64,000 bases of DNA from Taudactylus pleione (taxonomy: Eukaryota; Chordata; Amphibia; Anura; Myobatrachidae). The position numbers and the translations under genes are program-made. The notes under the pieces are model-generated. The model saw only the letters and a program-made list of their open reading frames with translations. It searched no databases and had not been told where the DNA came from. The stretch's first letter is position 1; every line of letters starts with the position of its first letter. The stretch lies in assembly GCA_031769625.1 (NCBI GenBank), contig JAUIMM010000016.1, positions 14,086,001 to 14,150,000 on the forward strand. Reading direction: 5' to 3'. Shown here piece by piece: positions 32,357 to 43,474 of this stretch.

Positions 32357-32619
32357 CTATATAGGCTACACAACCAGGGCCTTCCTCTCCTCTAACCACC
32401 ATTTGTATATTATGTAGGCTACACAACCATGGCCTTCCTTTCCTCTACCAACCACTTGTATATTATATAGGCTACACACCCAGGGCTTTCCCCTTCTCTA
32501 CCCACCACTTGTATTTTATGTAGGCTACACAACCATGACCTTCCTTTCCTCTACCAACCACTTGTGTATTATGTAGGCTACATACCCAAAGAAATCCTCT
32601 CCTATACCCACCAATTGTA

Positions 32620-33015
32620 TTTTATTTATTTATTTTAACGGATGGATTTTTAATAGTGGTGGTGAGTTTAACACAGCAAAAAAGTCCTCTTGGAAATGGA
32701 CCAGAAAAGGTCTAATGTATTTGCACATATTGCATATAGAATAGGTGATTATTAGTAACATTTGGGATTGTGGCTGGTTAGTCTTTAACGTCTTTTCAGC
32801 AGCCGTTGTTTAGCCTTATAAACAGCAGATGGCAGCAACATGTTTTGTCACTGCCTTTTACACAGTCCTCAGGTTGATTTTGCGGCTCAATGTCACAATT
32901 GACCTAAATGTGTGTGTTCCGATTAAAAGTGTTTAGTATTATTTAGCTTGACCTGACATTTGTTTTAAAGGACAACTACACAGAGGGCACAAAATATTTA
33001 TTTATAATATGTTGG
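32620..33015. other. No recognised feature
   Basis: A/T-rich sequence with no identifiable element. Confidence 0.35.
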
Positions 33016-33018
33016 GTA

Positions 33019-33348
33019 TATAAAGTCACACATCTTCTAGAAGATATGCAAACGACTGCAGGATTACGACATTGTAATCGTGCAGTCGTTTGTCAGTCTA
33101 TGATGAGCCTACACTGAACGAGCAGACGTTCAGTGGAGGCTCATCAATCATCTGCAATCATGCTGAACCTGACAACATCATCAGGTTGTACAGCATGCTT
33201 GCACGATGATAGATGTCTAAACGACCAGCGGGTGAGCGCATCGCTGGTCGTTTTAGACATTTTTGCAAACGATTTATGAACAACTGAACGATAACGATAT
33301 TGTTATCGTTCAATCGCTCAATAAAATCGCTTAGTGGATGTGTGCCTT
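33019..33348. mobile_element. Multi-hairpin DNA element, CACACATC family
   Basis: Ends TAAAGTCACACATC and GGATGTGTGCCTTA form a terminal inverted repeat. Between them is a chain of hairpins: AACGACTGCAGGATTACGA / TCGTGCAGTCGTT, GATGAGCC.../...GGCTCATC, CATGCTGAACCTGA / TCAGGTTGTACAGCATG, GTCTAAACGACCAGCG / CGCTGGTCGTTTTAGAC, and AACGATAAC/GTTATCGTT. No coding capacity. Confidence 0.7.
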
Positions 33349-33361
33349 AAGTCTGGCTAGT

Positions 33362-33364
<3 letters not shown>

Positions 33365-33388
<24 letters not shown>
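33365..33388. repeat. (TAA)n microsatellite
   Basis: Eight TAA units, possibly the remnant of a SINE tail. Confidence 0.75.
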
Positions 33389-33393
<5 letters not shown>

Positions 33394-33565
33394 CACATTA
33401 ATACAATTTCAAATGTTTTCAATGTAAAGCATTAAAAGTGTTTGCTAGAATATAAACACTTCAATAAAAATTTTTAACAATGGAATAAAAAATTATGTAT
33501 AGTAGGTTAATTTGACTAATTCAGAAATAGATTAATCTCTGTACTGTATTGCTTTATCTTCATAT

Positions 33566-33930
33566 AGGCATACTTGGCAACATTGTGGCTGCCCCCTTTG
33601 GGAGGGGACAGGCAGGTTGGCAAGTAAGGGGGGGTCGCGTCAGCATAGTGGGGCGTGGCGGAGACATGGCAAAGATGGGGGTGAAGTGGGGACGTGACCA
33701 CGTGAACGCACCATCGCGGCCCTGTCCTGCTTCACAATGACTATATTACAATCATTGTGAAGCAGTGGGTGGGGCCTTGATGATGCAGGGGTGCGTGTGT
33801 AGGGGGGAGCAGGGGGTCCAGGGGTATGAGGCAGGCTGGGAGACTTGCCCACTTTTTCCTGGAGACCAAGAGCACCACCCGATTTTCAGGAGCCTCTCGG
33901 CCATTCGAGGAGAGTAGGCAAGTATGCATG
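33566..33930 (-). mobile_element. Dispersed element, CATACTTGCCTACTCTC family, copy 1
   Basis: The left end GGCATACTTGGCAAC and right end GTAGGCAAGTATGC are inverted repeats of each other, and the right part (minus strand GGAGAGGCTCC..., CGGGTGGTGCTC) matches the block at 59396-59755. Internally there are ACAATGACTATATTACAATCATTGT hairpin arms near 33732. Non-coding. Confidence 0.6.
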
Positions 33931-34565
33931 TAGGTTAATGTAAGAGTCATTAACTGCACAAGATGTGGACCTGCAGAGTATTAGTTTTATGCAATTGTTT
34001 GTGATATGTTTATGATCTCTTTGTACGCACATTGGCACACTGTAAATGTGCCGACATTTACAGTATTACTTTCCATTATGGGAATGTCGTTATTGTCACA
34101 AAGCAAAGTCCTCCCTTGAGCATCTGAAAAGTGCAAAAACACATTGAGACATCATGCCCACTGGTGTAAATTCCACGCATTGTACCAGCGCTTTGAAGGC
34201 TAGTACAATGTACTGTATGTAACTGTATTTAACAATAGAAGCTGTCCTTTCCAACACTTGGGATGTTCCTCACATTCAGAGTCATTGTTGGCATTTTATG
34301 AACGCTGCCTGCTACATTCATTTGGATTTACAGCAGTTGAATGCATTGGGGAAGTTTAGACAAACTGGGGGTAAAAAGGTGTAAGTCCTTTTTACACCCA
34401 TCATGATCAAAATTGTAGCGTACCAAGGTCATCTTAGAATTTACTGCCACATCCGCCTAATGTAATTAGATTCATCTGTTCAGCACAAGTATTTGTAAAT
34501 TATGGACAGTAAACATTTTTTTCCAACTATGCATAAAGCACAAAAAATGGTGAATAATACAGAGA
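33930..34565. other. No recognised feature
   Basis: One short hairpin CATTGGCACACTGTAAATGTG / CACATTTACAGTATTAC-like region near 34030-34070; otherwise nothing I can name. Confidence 0.35.
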
Positions 34566-34570
34566 ATATT

Positions 34571-34880
34571 GCTGGGCACACACTGGCCAACATATATCGT
34601 GGGTGCATTGTCAGGTGTTTACTAGCGATATGTCTGTGAACTACGTTGTTCACAGACATATCGCGTTGACTGTGCAGCACAGCCGATGGCTGATATATAT
34701 GTGCAGATACAGACGGTCAGCTGACCACCCATACACTTGCTGCAGTGGCCGCCGGTGACTGACATCACAACTGGGCGGGCACATTTTAATACCCACCTAG
34801 TTGTGATGTCTGGCACAACACAACAGGCCGATGATTGGTAAGTGTGTATGCACTTACCAACCATTAGATGTGTACCCAGA
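34571..34880. mobile_element. Multi-hairpin DNA element, CTGGGCACACAC family
   Basis: Termini GCTGGGCACACAC and GTGTACCCAGA are inverted repeats. Hairpins: GCGATATGTCTGTGAAC / GTTCACAGACATATCGC (34624-34665), GACATCACAACTGGG / CCTAGTTGTGATGTC, TTGGTAAGTG / CACTTACCAA. No coding capacity. It directly precedes the L1-like insertion. Confidence 0.7.
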
Positions 34881-34913
34881 TTAAGACTATGTTGACTTTA
34901 AAAGGGTAAAGCT

Positions 34914-37190
34914 ACTTTCTCCAAGGAGGCCCTGGAGGCTAAGATCATTATTATTTCCAAAGAAGGGAAGGACACCTCCAACGGCACCCATTACAGACCA
35001 ATCTCGCTGTTGAACACTGACATCAAGATATACATGATGATTCTTGCCAATCTTTTGAACTCAGTAATGCCCAGCCTGGTCCATTACGACCAGCTTGGCT
35101 TCATTCCAGGGAGGCAGGCCCGTCACAACACCAGGCGAGTGATTAGTCTCATTCACTCAAATAATTCCACCAGCACCCCAGCCCTGGTGCTCTCCTTGGA
35201 TGCTGAGATGGCATTCGACCAGATTAGCTGGCCCTTTGTGGTCCAAACATTATGAGACCATTTGGCCTCAGGGGTGACTTTCCCCAAGGCATCTAGGCTC
35301 TCTATTCATTCCATCAGCTAGGGTTTCCACGAATGGTCTTCTCTCATCCTCCTTCCTTGTAATCAATGGCACTGGGCAAGGGGTGCCCATTGTCACCCCC
35401 CGGATTTTTCCTTTGATTATTGAACCCCTCGCAGCTCAAATCCGTCTCAACAAAGATATTAGGGGGGTGGCACTCTGTAAGTTCAGAATGCAAAGTGTCT
35501 CTCTCTGCCGATGATGTTCTCTTAACTCTAACTTCCCCTTATACATCTCTTCCCAAACTCTTTCAGATCTTGTCCGACTATGGTTCACTCTCGGGCTATA
35601 AGATCAGCTTTTCTAAAATGGAGTCCCTCGCCATCAATATCTCATCCATGGCCCTAGACCTCCTGCATCACAATTATAATTTTTCCTGGTGCCCCTCTAA
35701 AATAAAATACCTGGGGGTCTTTATAACTAGTTGGTACGATACCTTGTACATAGAAAAGTTTCCCCCTATGCTTAAAGCCATTAAACTACAACTCCTTCGT
35801 TGGAGGGATCTCATTATTTCCTTGTTGGGCAGAATAGTGGCAGTTAAAATGAACCTTTTGCCCAGACTTCTCTACCTCTTCCAGACCATACCTGCCACTG
35901 TCCCTAAATTGACTTTATCACAAATAGACAGGTGGTTTATTCAATTTGTATAGAAATCTAAACCTCCACGTATTAGTGTTCTCACTCTCTTCTGTCCCAC
36001 TACCAATGGTGGCAATGGATTCCCAGATATTACTCTTTATTACTATGCTACCCATTAAAGTCAGGCAATTGATTGGATTGCATCTTCCCAGATACCAAGG
36101 TGGGTAGAAGTGGAGGCTAACTTGTGCGGTATTCCCTTTGTGTCCCATATTGTAGGACTGGCTGCGTCTGACAGACCCAAGTCTACTCAATCACACCTGG
36201 GTATAGCATTCACATGCTCTGTTTGGGATCATTGTAAAATTCACCACAAAGTTACTTCCTATCCATCCCCCATTACCCCTGTGTGGTTTGACCCAGCATT
36301 TTCTCCAGGTTATAATTCCATTTGTTTCTCCTCATGGATCAAAGGAGGTGTTTGAGTGGTATCTGAGTTCCATACAGGTGGCTCTCTGGGTTCCTCGCAA
36401 AATAAACATACCTTTTATTACCTCTTTTACTTTCATTCAAGTGCGACATTTTATCAACTCTTTCCCCCTTAGCTTTATGAATAGATCCTTAACTTCAGTT
36501 GAGTCTCTGTGTCTCCATAATCCTCTTATGAAGGGTATCATATCTGTTCTCTATAATCTCTTGCTTAATGTTAAAGTACCAGACATTCCAGGCCATGAAC
36601 TCCAGTGGTAAAAGGATCTAGGTTGCCCACCTGAAGGGTATCTAAGTACTCTATTTCCTCCTCAATCAAGGAAAATGCATACAAGATGTACTTAAGGTGG
36701 TGCCTAGTACCTGCCCATTTACAGAGAATGTATAACTTGGCCTCAAATCAGTGTTGGAGAGGTTGCGGAGAGGTGAGTACTTACTTGCATATATGGTCTT
36801 GCCCTAGATAGTTCTATTCTGGGATGGGGTTACCCATCTTCTGTCGGAAGTTCTTAAGGTACCTTTGACTAAGTCCCCTTGGTCTTTTCTACTTGGCTGC
36901 CCACTTGAGGCCCCTACCAAGCAAGCCGATCAGCTCTCTGTATATATTTTAAATGCAACTCGACGCTTAATTGCAACATGCATTCTCGCCAGCAACTCAT
37001 AAATAAAATCTGGCATGTGGCAGCCATGGAGAAAATATCGACTTACTTTCACAACACCTCCCATAAGTTTCTTATGGTCTGGGGCGACTGGTTTTTATAT
37101 AATAACACCAGGCCACATGGGACCCTACCCTCTGACTTTTCGGACCTCCTACACCGATGTTACCACTTCTCCATTCTACCATGGTGATTT
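34914..37190 (+). pseudogene. L1-like ORF2 remnant (reverse transcriptase and C-terminal part)
   Basis: RT motifs: IIIISKEGKD and YRPISLLNTDIKI near 34935-35025, GFIPGRQAR near 35095, LVLSLDAEMAFDQISW near 35190 (catalytic Asp in the A box), GTGQG near 35372, and a SADDVLLTL box near 35490, in which the usual tyrosine of the YxDD-type motif is serine but both aspartates remain. Downstream, LLSDYGSLSGYKISFSK and KYLGVFIT fit the thumb region. Later fragments (36110-37190) cover the C-terminal part. Frameshifts and stops near 35250, 35950 and later inactivate it. The endonuclease domain is missing through truncation. Confidence 0.8.
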
Positions 37191-37308
37191 ACCTTTTCCT
37201 CTCTTTTTTTTTTTTTTTAAGAATTTGGGTTTTTTCTTTCTTAGACTCCCCTAATTTGTAAAATGACCCAGACTAGGCCTCTTCTCTATTTTCCCCCTCC
37301 CTCCCTTA

Positions 37309-37952
37309 CAGAGCCGGCCCTAGCCAAAGTAGTGCCCTAGGCAAGATTTTGGGTGGTGCTCCCCCTGGGATGCTAAAAAAGCGTGTGGTGTCACAGAAGG
37401 GGCGTGGTCTCACTGTGCTGTCGCCCCTTTCCCATTGTACTGCACTCCCAGCACGCCTCACCCAGCACAGCACCCATCAAAGCACTCTTCTCCCAGCACA
37501 GATCACAGCATAGTACCCTCACCCAGCAACCCTGCAACCCTGTCCCAGCACAGCACAGCAACCCTCACTCAGCACAGCACAGCACCCCTCTCCCAGCACA
37601 GTAACCCTCCACAGCACAGCAACCCTCCACAGCACAGCACCCCTCTCCCAGCACAGCACCCTTCACCCCTCTCCCAGCATAGCAACCGCGCTAACCACTA
37701 GGCTTCGTCCAGGTGCCCCATCCCCACAAACCGCCACTGCCCACTCACTGTTTGCTGCTGCCAGGCTTGATCAGATCTGTCAGCTGAGCTCCAATCATGG
37801 CGCTGCACATTGACAGTAGTAGCTGCCATAGTCTCTACCCCAGCCAGGCCTGCCCAAATCTCTGCTGGCCCTAGGCGGCCTTGGGTGCCCCTAGGCATTC
37901 CAAATGCCCTAGACATTTGCTTAGTTTTTATCTATGCCTAGGGCCGGCTCTG
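37309..37952. mobile_element. Non-autonomous hAT, CAGAGCCGGCCCTAG family (644 bp)
   Basis: Perfect inverted termini CAGAGCCGGCCCTAG / CTAGGGCCGGCTCTG and a perfect 8-bp duplication CTCCCTTA (37301-37308, 37953-37960). Inside is a tandem array of CAGCACAGCAACCCTC-type units (about 37440-37690). No transposase. It is inserted in the 3' UTR of the L1-like element. Confidence 0.93.
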
Positions 37953-38132
37953 CTCCCTTACATCTTTCTCTTCTCTTCCTCTTCTTCCACTTATTTCTTA
38001 TTTCTTTCTCCTTTGATGTTTTTATGATTTCCATTGATTCTCATTTAATGTTTGGTATTGTTATTTATAGCTTATTTTAATATGTGTTTTGGCACTTAAT
38101 GGTTTTATTTTTCTTCTCTTTCTTCGCTCTCA

Positions 38133-38638
38133 GGCCTTGATACAGAGCCGGATGCTCTGACAGAGCGCTCGCTCTGAATCAGGGCCGTCCCTCCTACTTT
38201 TTGGAGCGGCCTCCTGGCCACTCGCATAGCTGTGGGTGACCACCCACAGCTATAGCGAGCGGCCAAAATGATGGTCGCGATGGTCAAGACCATCGCAACC
38301 ATCAGGCTTGCGACGAGACCCTTGCGGTAAGGTCTCACTGCCGCAAGCCCTGGAGTGCTTTTGGCTCTATCAGAGCCAAAAGCACTCCCACTGATATCAC
38401 TAGTGATGTCAGTGGGGCCGGCCCCAGACGGTAGGCGTTCCCATGGGAATGCTTCCGTCTGGGCAGCCACGCCCCCGGCACGCCCACCAAAGGGGGCATG
38501 CTGTCAATCACCATCGACAGCACACCCCCTTTGGTGCGAGACCTATAACGATGGCTTGGCCGTCATTATTCGGGTCTCGCGCATGCGCACGACGGAGCCG
38601 CATCCGTCAAGCACTCGTGAGCGGGTCTGAATCAGGCC
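38133..38638 (+). mobile_element. Multi-hairpin transposon, copy 3 (506 bp)
   Basis: Same hairpin order as copy 2, flanked by a 4-bp duplication CTCA (38129-38132, 38639-38642). Stems differ from copy 2 by paired changes, for example the 17-bp stem at 38352-38388 and CACCAAAGG/CCTTTGGTG at 38485-38536. The left terminus (GGCCTTGATACAGA) has drifted; the right (TCTGAATCAGGCC) is intact. Inserted in the L1-like 3' UTR. Confidence 0.9.
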
Positions 38639-38799
38639 CTCAGATCAATTTATTGTTAGATTTGTACCTTTATGTTCATATGCAACCCCACATATTTTGT
38701 TTTGGTATATACTAAATAATTTAATTGCCATTGCATATATTTTTGCATTTTTCATAAAATTTTAAATATATATGTTAAGAAAAGGGTAAAGCTGGCTAC

Positions 38800-39565
38800 T
38801 CACTGAGAGATTTTGTCCAGCAATGCTATTGACTAGACCGATTCAGATTGACCAAAACTATCCCGAAAATGGATGATATACAGCGTATACACTACCCAAT
38901 AATTGTTATGTTCTAAACGATCACTTTGATTCCAAATTGTTTCATTGATATAGTGTCTCAGTATACACTGTCAGATAATTGTTCTTTCAGACTGAATATG
39001 CAAATTAATTTGAATATTATTGGCTGCCATCACACCGTGGTATGTACACACTGCACTTTCTGAGCTATAACAAAATAACGTGAGTGACATAGCGCGTGCA
39101 GCACTCATTGTATTGTGAGCCGATCCAACTGGTTTTTGACTGACTGTTCAGCCCTGGTGCTGCATATACACTACACAGTTACTGGCCCTATGTGTCAGCC
39201 ATGTTGTGCCAGGAATCGCATAGTGTATTCCCAGGAGAGACAGGTAGGGGGAATTGTTTCCAAGAAGGCAGATAGGATGAATGGAGACAATGAGTTCACA
39301 ATAACTGGTGATAATACCAGTGGCATCACTGGGGTTTGTGCCACCCTGTGCTCCACTATGGACTTATTGCGTGTACTGTAGTATAAATTGTGTCATTGTT
39401 GCCCCACCCAATTTCAACGGTAAGCACTGGCCTGGGGGCCACAGGGTTGTGGGAGAATTGGCTACTTTTTGGGAACCCAAGAGAGTCTCCCCTTAATTTG
39501 GCAGTCTCCCAGTGGTTCCGTGAGAGTGGGCACTTATGAAATGTATCCTATAAAGTGTGTAGACA
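38800..39565. other. No recognised feature
   Basis: A/T-rich sequence with short imperfect palindromes (for example ACGATCACTTTGAT near 38916), possibly a decayed multi-hairpin element. No gene. Confidence 0.35.
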
Positions 39566-39569
39566 TATA

Positions 39570-40017
39570 GGGGCCTATTCATCATAACTTAAAATCTCCC
39601 AGCAGATCACAGTACAGTTTAGAAAAAAAAAGTTTTTTTTTCTAAACTTTATTGTGTTCTGCTGGGAGAACACAGTGTCCGAGCAGCCACCGGAGCCATA
39701 GGACGGATCAGAGCGCCGGTGGAAGACGCAGAGGGACCTGTCCAGCTGGAAGCAGGTAAGTCTCACCTGCTATTCACCACCTCACGGTGGCGGATAGTAA
39801 CTCCATCAAATTCCGAAAATACATAATTTTCGGAATTTGATGAATACCATAATTTCCATATCCCCATACTAATGTATGGGGAGTGTGGAAATTAATGCAG
39901 GGGGACTTAACCAGGTCAGTGATATCTCCTGTGCTAAGATGCTTCATAAATACTAAAATAACGGTTTTAAGGAAATGGTCCTTAAAAATTTTATTTTAGT
40001 GTTGATGAATAGGCCCC
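39570..40017. mobile_element. Non-autonomous DNA transposon, GGGGCCTATTCATCA family (448 bp)
   Basis: Terminal inverted repeats GGGGCCTATTCATCA / TGATGAATAGGCCCC flanked by ATA on both sides (39567-39569, 40018-40020), a 3-bp duplication as in PIF/Harbinger-like MITEs. Contains an internal AGTTTAGAAAAAAAAAG / CTTT-rich hairpin near 39616 and AATTCCGAAAATACATAATT / TTTTCGGAATTTGA palindrome near 39808. Confidence 0.75.
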
Positions 40018-40019
40018 AT

Positions 40020-41490
40020 AAAGATAAAATATATATCCTCACATAACCTCCTATTTCACCATGACCCGGGGCACACCTGTACAGATGGAGCAGCATTGGT
40101 ATAGTACATTCCATCTTTCCTCTTTACTGCTTCAGTCTTCCTCTTTCGAGTTACTTCTTTGAGCTCTGTGTTTTTCCCGGTTTTCCCAGCTTACAAATGC
40201 CAGCTTCTCTGGTGTCTGTCATCTACACACAATCACACATTAAACATATCTGAACAAACAGGATATACAGTATCTAACGATATGTTACATGTGTTGTGTG
40301 TCATAGCAGCCTCTGCAATACTCAGCTGTTACATGCATGAAGCCAATATTTTGATTGGAAAATGATGCAACCTTTGCCTTCTCCAAACCACACAGAGATT
40401 CACCAAAATCATGACAACTGCAGGAGAGGGCCCCATTTGTCCTGATAGTCTACACCCTAAATTTAGGGTGCTGATAATTTGCACAGTTGGCAGGCATGCA
40501 TCATCTGTTCAGCTCTAACTATTCTTAGTATTAACAAGTGTACAGACACTCTATGCACCCTCTGTATTAAATTATATTTTGATATACTTTCTTGTTAATC
40601 ATGTTAGCATGCCACAGCTGTGCCTTGTGGGAAGACTCTTGGACAGGAAGCTTGTACTGTACATAGCGGAGGGTCTGTTTGGCACCTGCTGCTTGCTGTA
40701 GTTGTGAGTAGTGTACCTGGCTATGGATATCTCTATAACCTGAATTGTTGGGGAGCCTTGAGGACTGCGTTTGGGAACCTCTGCTCTATGGCATGGATGT
40801 GAAAGACTTTAATGCATTCATTGTTGCCTTTCCATAACAGCTTATTATGTTTCCCAGCTGGCCAGGATTACAGAAATGAAATATTAGCTGAGTGCCCCCC
40901 CACAGTTCTGATATACCTATAAACAGATGTCCTTCACATCTACAATGATTTTATTAGCAAAACTAATAGCTCACTTGCTCTTAGATTTTTATCACTTGAT
41001 GACTTAATTTTAAATTAAGAAACTGCCCTTTGCTGTACTAGATAAATAATTTATGATTCAAGGCTCTTACAACAGAATAAAAATCACCGCATGCTGTGCC
41101 TTCTCCTTCTTGTATCATTTATTTTCAGTCATATGAGTATTTAAATCTTTAGAAACCTCCAGGAAATGAAACGTCTATCAAACTGCAGACTCTATTACAA
41201 TTCCAGTTGAATTCATTGTACATCCACATTGTAATGTACCATTAAACCTTGGGCAAATGGTGGGTGACCTTTTTAATGTAAAATCAATTTGGTATAGACT
41301 CTAAGAACTGACTGCCAAATTATGTGTTTGTAAAGATCACATTTCTACAAAAAATAAAAGCAGTATTGAGTGGAAAGTAAGTGACCTAAATCTCCGACTG
41401 CCCGTAAGAGGTTCTCTAAGAGGGTTTTATTAGGTCATATGTTATCAAATATATTATGATATGCACTGAAAGGTGTGGGTATTGTCAACA
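40020..41490. other. No recognised feature
   Basis: I see no domain, terminal repeat or array in this 1.5-kb stretch. Confidence 0.35.
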
Positions 41491-41493
41491 GAC

Positions 41494-43470
41494 TTAGGGG
41501 GAATTCAGTTACCCCCAATAATTTGCCAGGTCGATAAAACAAGACTTACTGCATGTTTTTTACTCTCTGAAAAATCTATTTAAAGCCCATTTTATCCACC
41601 CAAAAAATTACCTGTTTTGGGGTGAATACACATAGGACCTGTGCTAAGTTTACGGACCTATGTGTTTTCATTGCCATTTACCCCAATAACAGGGTCATTA
41701 TCGAGGATGTTTTTTTTGGTGCCTGCTGAGCAGGGCCGGATTTTCGACCTAGGCACCCGCCTAGGGCCCAGCAGGCCCCAGGGGGCCCGTGGTCAGCCCC
41801 CCGAAATCCAGCCCTGACCATTAGAAAACAGGCTTCTCCTGATTATCTAATATAGTTTTACAGAGGCTCCATTCGGGGGGTCAGGTCAGCAATATCACTA
41901 ATACAGGAGCTGGGCTCCTTTACTGAGCCTTTGCAAAATCACTCCCAGCAGAGCACTGTGCAACATCACGAGGCCCTGCCCCACACTCCTGCACTGCCAC
42001 TGTCTTAGTCCTAGCAACACTGCTTAGTGTAGAGTTGGACAAGCCCAGACTCAGCCAGCCTGGCTCCAGTATACAATAAAGTGAGGAGCGGAGGGAGACT
42101 ACAGCTTTCAGTACTGCTGACCACATCTCCCTGCCTGTAAATTATGTAAAAAAAAAAAGGTTTCATTTTTAATTAACAAGACAGGCAGGGAATCACCCCC
42201 TGAAGCAAGCTGACTTTGCTGCCTTCGGGTAGAGATGAGGTGTGGGCGGAGCCGCTAGTGCAGATGGGGAGTTGGGGGTGGGCACAGTGATGCATTGTGC
42301 CCATCTTCTTTAATCCCACCCCCAGCATGGAGGGACACTGGAAATGACAGAGCCCCTCCATTGAAGACCCATAACTGGGCACACACTCTAAAGTAAGTGT
42401 GATCGCGCTGAGCTGTGCTCCTTCTCCCCTTTGTCCTTTCTGTCTCAGCACCTCTGCTCCTGCCTTGCTCTCTTTCCTTCACATTATCTGCCTGTCTGCC
42501 TCCCACAGACATATGTGTGTATGTCTTCATCAGGGCCGGCTCTAGGGATGTTCGACCTGAGCGGTCGAACAGGGGCGCCACCCATAGAGGGTGCACCCTT
42601 CCCAAGCATCCCAATTTCAGCAGGACAGTACTGTCCCACCCATGGGCCGAAGTGGACACGGGTGGTCAAATCGGGGGGTTGGGGACCACCACCGCCGCAG
42701 CTGTGCAGCTGTGCCAGGACCCCCGGAATCTGAATGGATGCCACGCACATGCACATGGCATCCATTCAGTGCCATGAGAGAGCTGGGGGAAGCCCAGCTA
42801 TTGAGGCTCCCCGCAGCCTGACGTTATTTGGAGTCGTGCCATGCGGGCACGCCTCTCAGATAACGTCATGTAAGGAGGCATGGTATATGGTACTTAGGCC
42901 ATGCCCCCAATTTCGGCTGCATGCAATAAGGAGTGCAGAGCACTTGGCCGGCATAGGGCGCTATTAGCCCTGGAGCTGAACTGAAAGTGATGGAGTCCTG
43001 CAGGTCGAAAATCATAAGTGGCGTGGAGAAACCTAAGGATGGCAGGTAAGCATAATCTTCTGTTTTCATTTTATTTTATCTATAATGCTACTGCCACTGG
43101 CAAAAACCCTGACGGCAATAAAATTTGAAGCCTCCCCTTATTGTCAGCACAAGTATTATGGCAGTACTTGTATCGCTACAATACCGGTTCTTATATAAGA
43201 TTAAAATAATGAAACAAATGCTTTATTCCTTGTAGAATATTTTTATAGTTCATGCCAAATTTTTATTTGTTCATTTCTTTTCTTCTCGTTTGGATGGGGG
43301 GGGGTGTTTACATGCCTAGGGCCCCATGAAGTGTAAATCCGGCTCTGCTGCTGAGCTCCTGAAAAAAAAAATCCTAGATAAGGGCTGATGGTGGCTACGG
43401 GTCTGATTGAATAGCCCCCGGGCCGGGTACCAATTAGCAGCAGTACATTCCCGCGGGTAATTGAATTCCT
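41494..43470. mobile_element. DNA transposon with TAGGGGGAATTCAGTTACC terminus, split by a hAT
   Basis: The left end TAGGGGGAATTCAGTTACC (41493) is mirrored by GGTAATTGAATTCCTA ending near 43471. The interior is about 240 bp on the left and 120 bp on the right of the nested hAT at 41731-43347. Non-coding. Its termini resemble the AGGGGTATTCAAT family at 31549-32356. Confidence 0.55.
41731..43347. mobile_element. Non-autonomous hAT, CAGGGCCGGATTT family (1617 bp)
   Basis: Starts CAGGGCCGGATTTTCGACC and ends TGTAAATCCGGCTCTG, flanked by a perfect 8-bp duplication CTGCTGAG (41723-41730, 43348-43355). A second hAT-like start (CAGGGCCGGCTCTAGGG) lies inside at about 42533, suggesting a further nested or internally duplicated copy. 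Multiple overlapping open frames at 42250-42970 have no domain. Confidence 0.88.
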
Positions 43471-43474
43471 AGTA

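Larger units (their letters stand above)
29915..32620. repeat. Minisatellite of ~58-bp units, interrupted by two transposons
   Basis: Units of the form CACTTGTATATTATGTAGG / CTACACAACCATGGCCTTCC / TTTCCTCTACCAAC recur at 29915-29996, 31045-31548 and 32357-32620. The two gaps are exactly occupied by a hAT (29997-31044) and a MITE (31549-32356). The unit has no coding meaning. Confidence 0.9.
34914..38779 (+). mobile_element. L1/Tx1-like LINE with 14-bp target duplication, twice interrupted
   Basis: A 5'-truncated LINE on the + strand, flanked by a 14-bp duplication AAAAGGGTAAAGCT (34900-34913, 38780-38793) as left by target-primed reverse transcription. It holds part of the reverse transcriptase and a long 3' UTR, and ends in an A-rich tail. 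Two DNA transposons sit in the 3' UTR: a hAT (37309-37952) and a multi-hairpin element (38133-38638). Confidence 0.85.
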
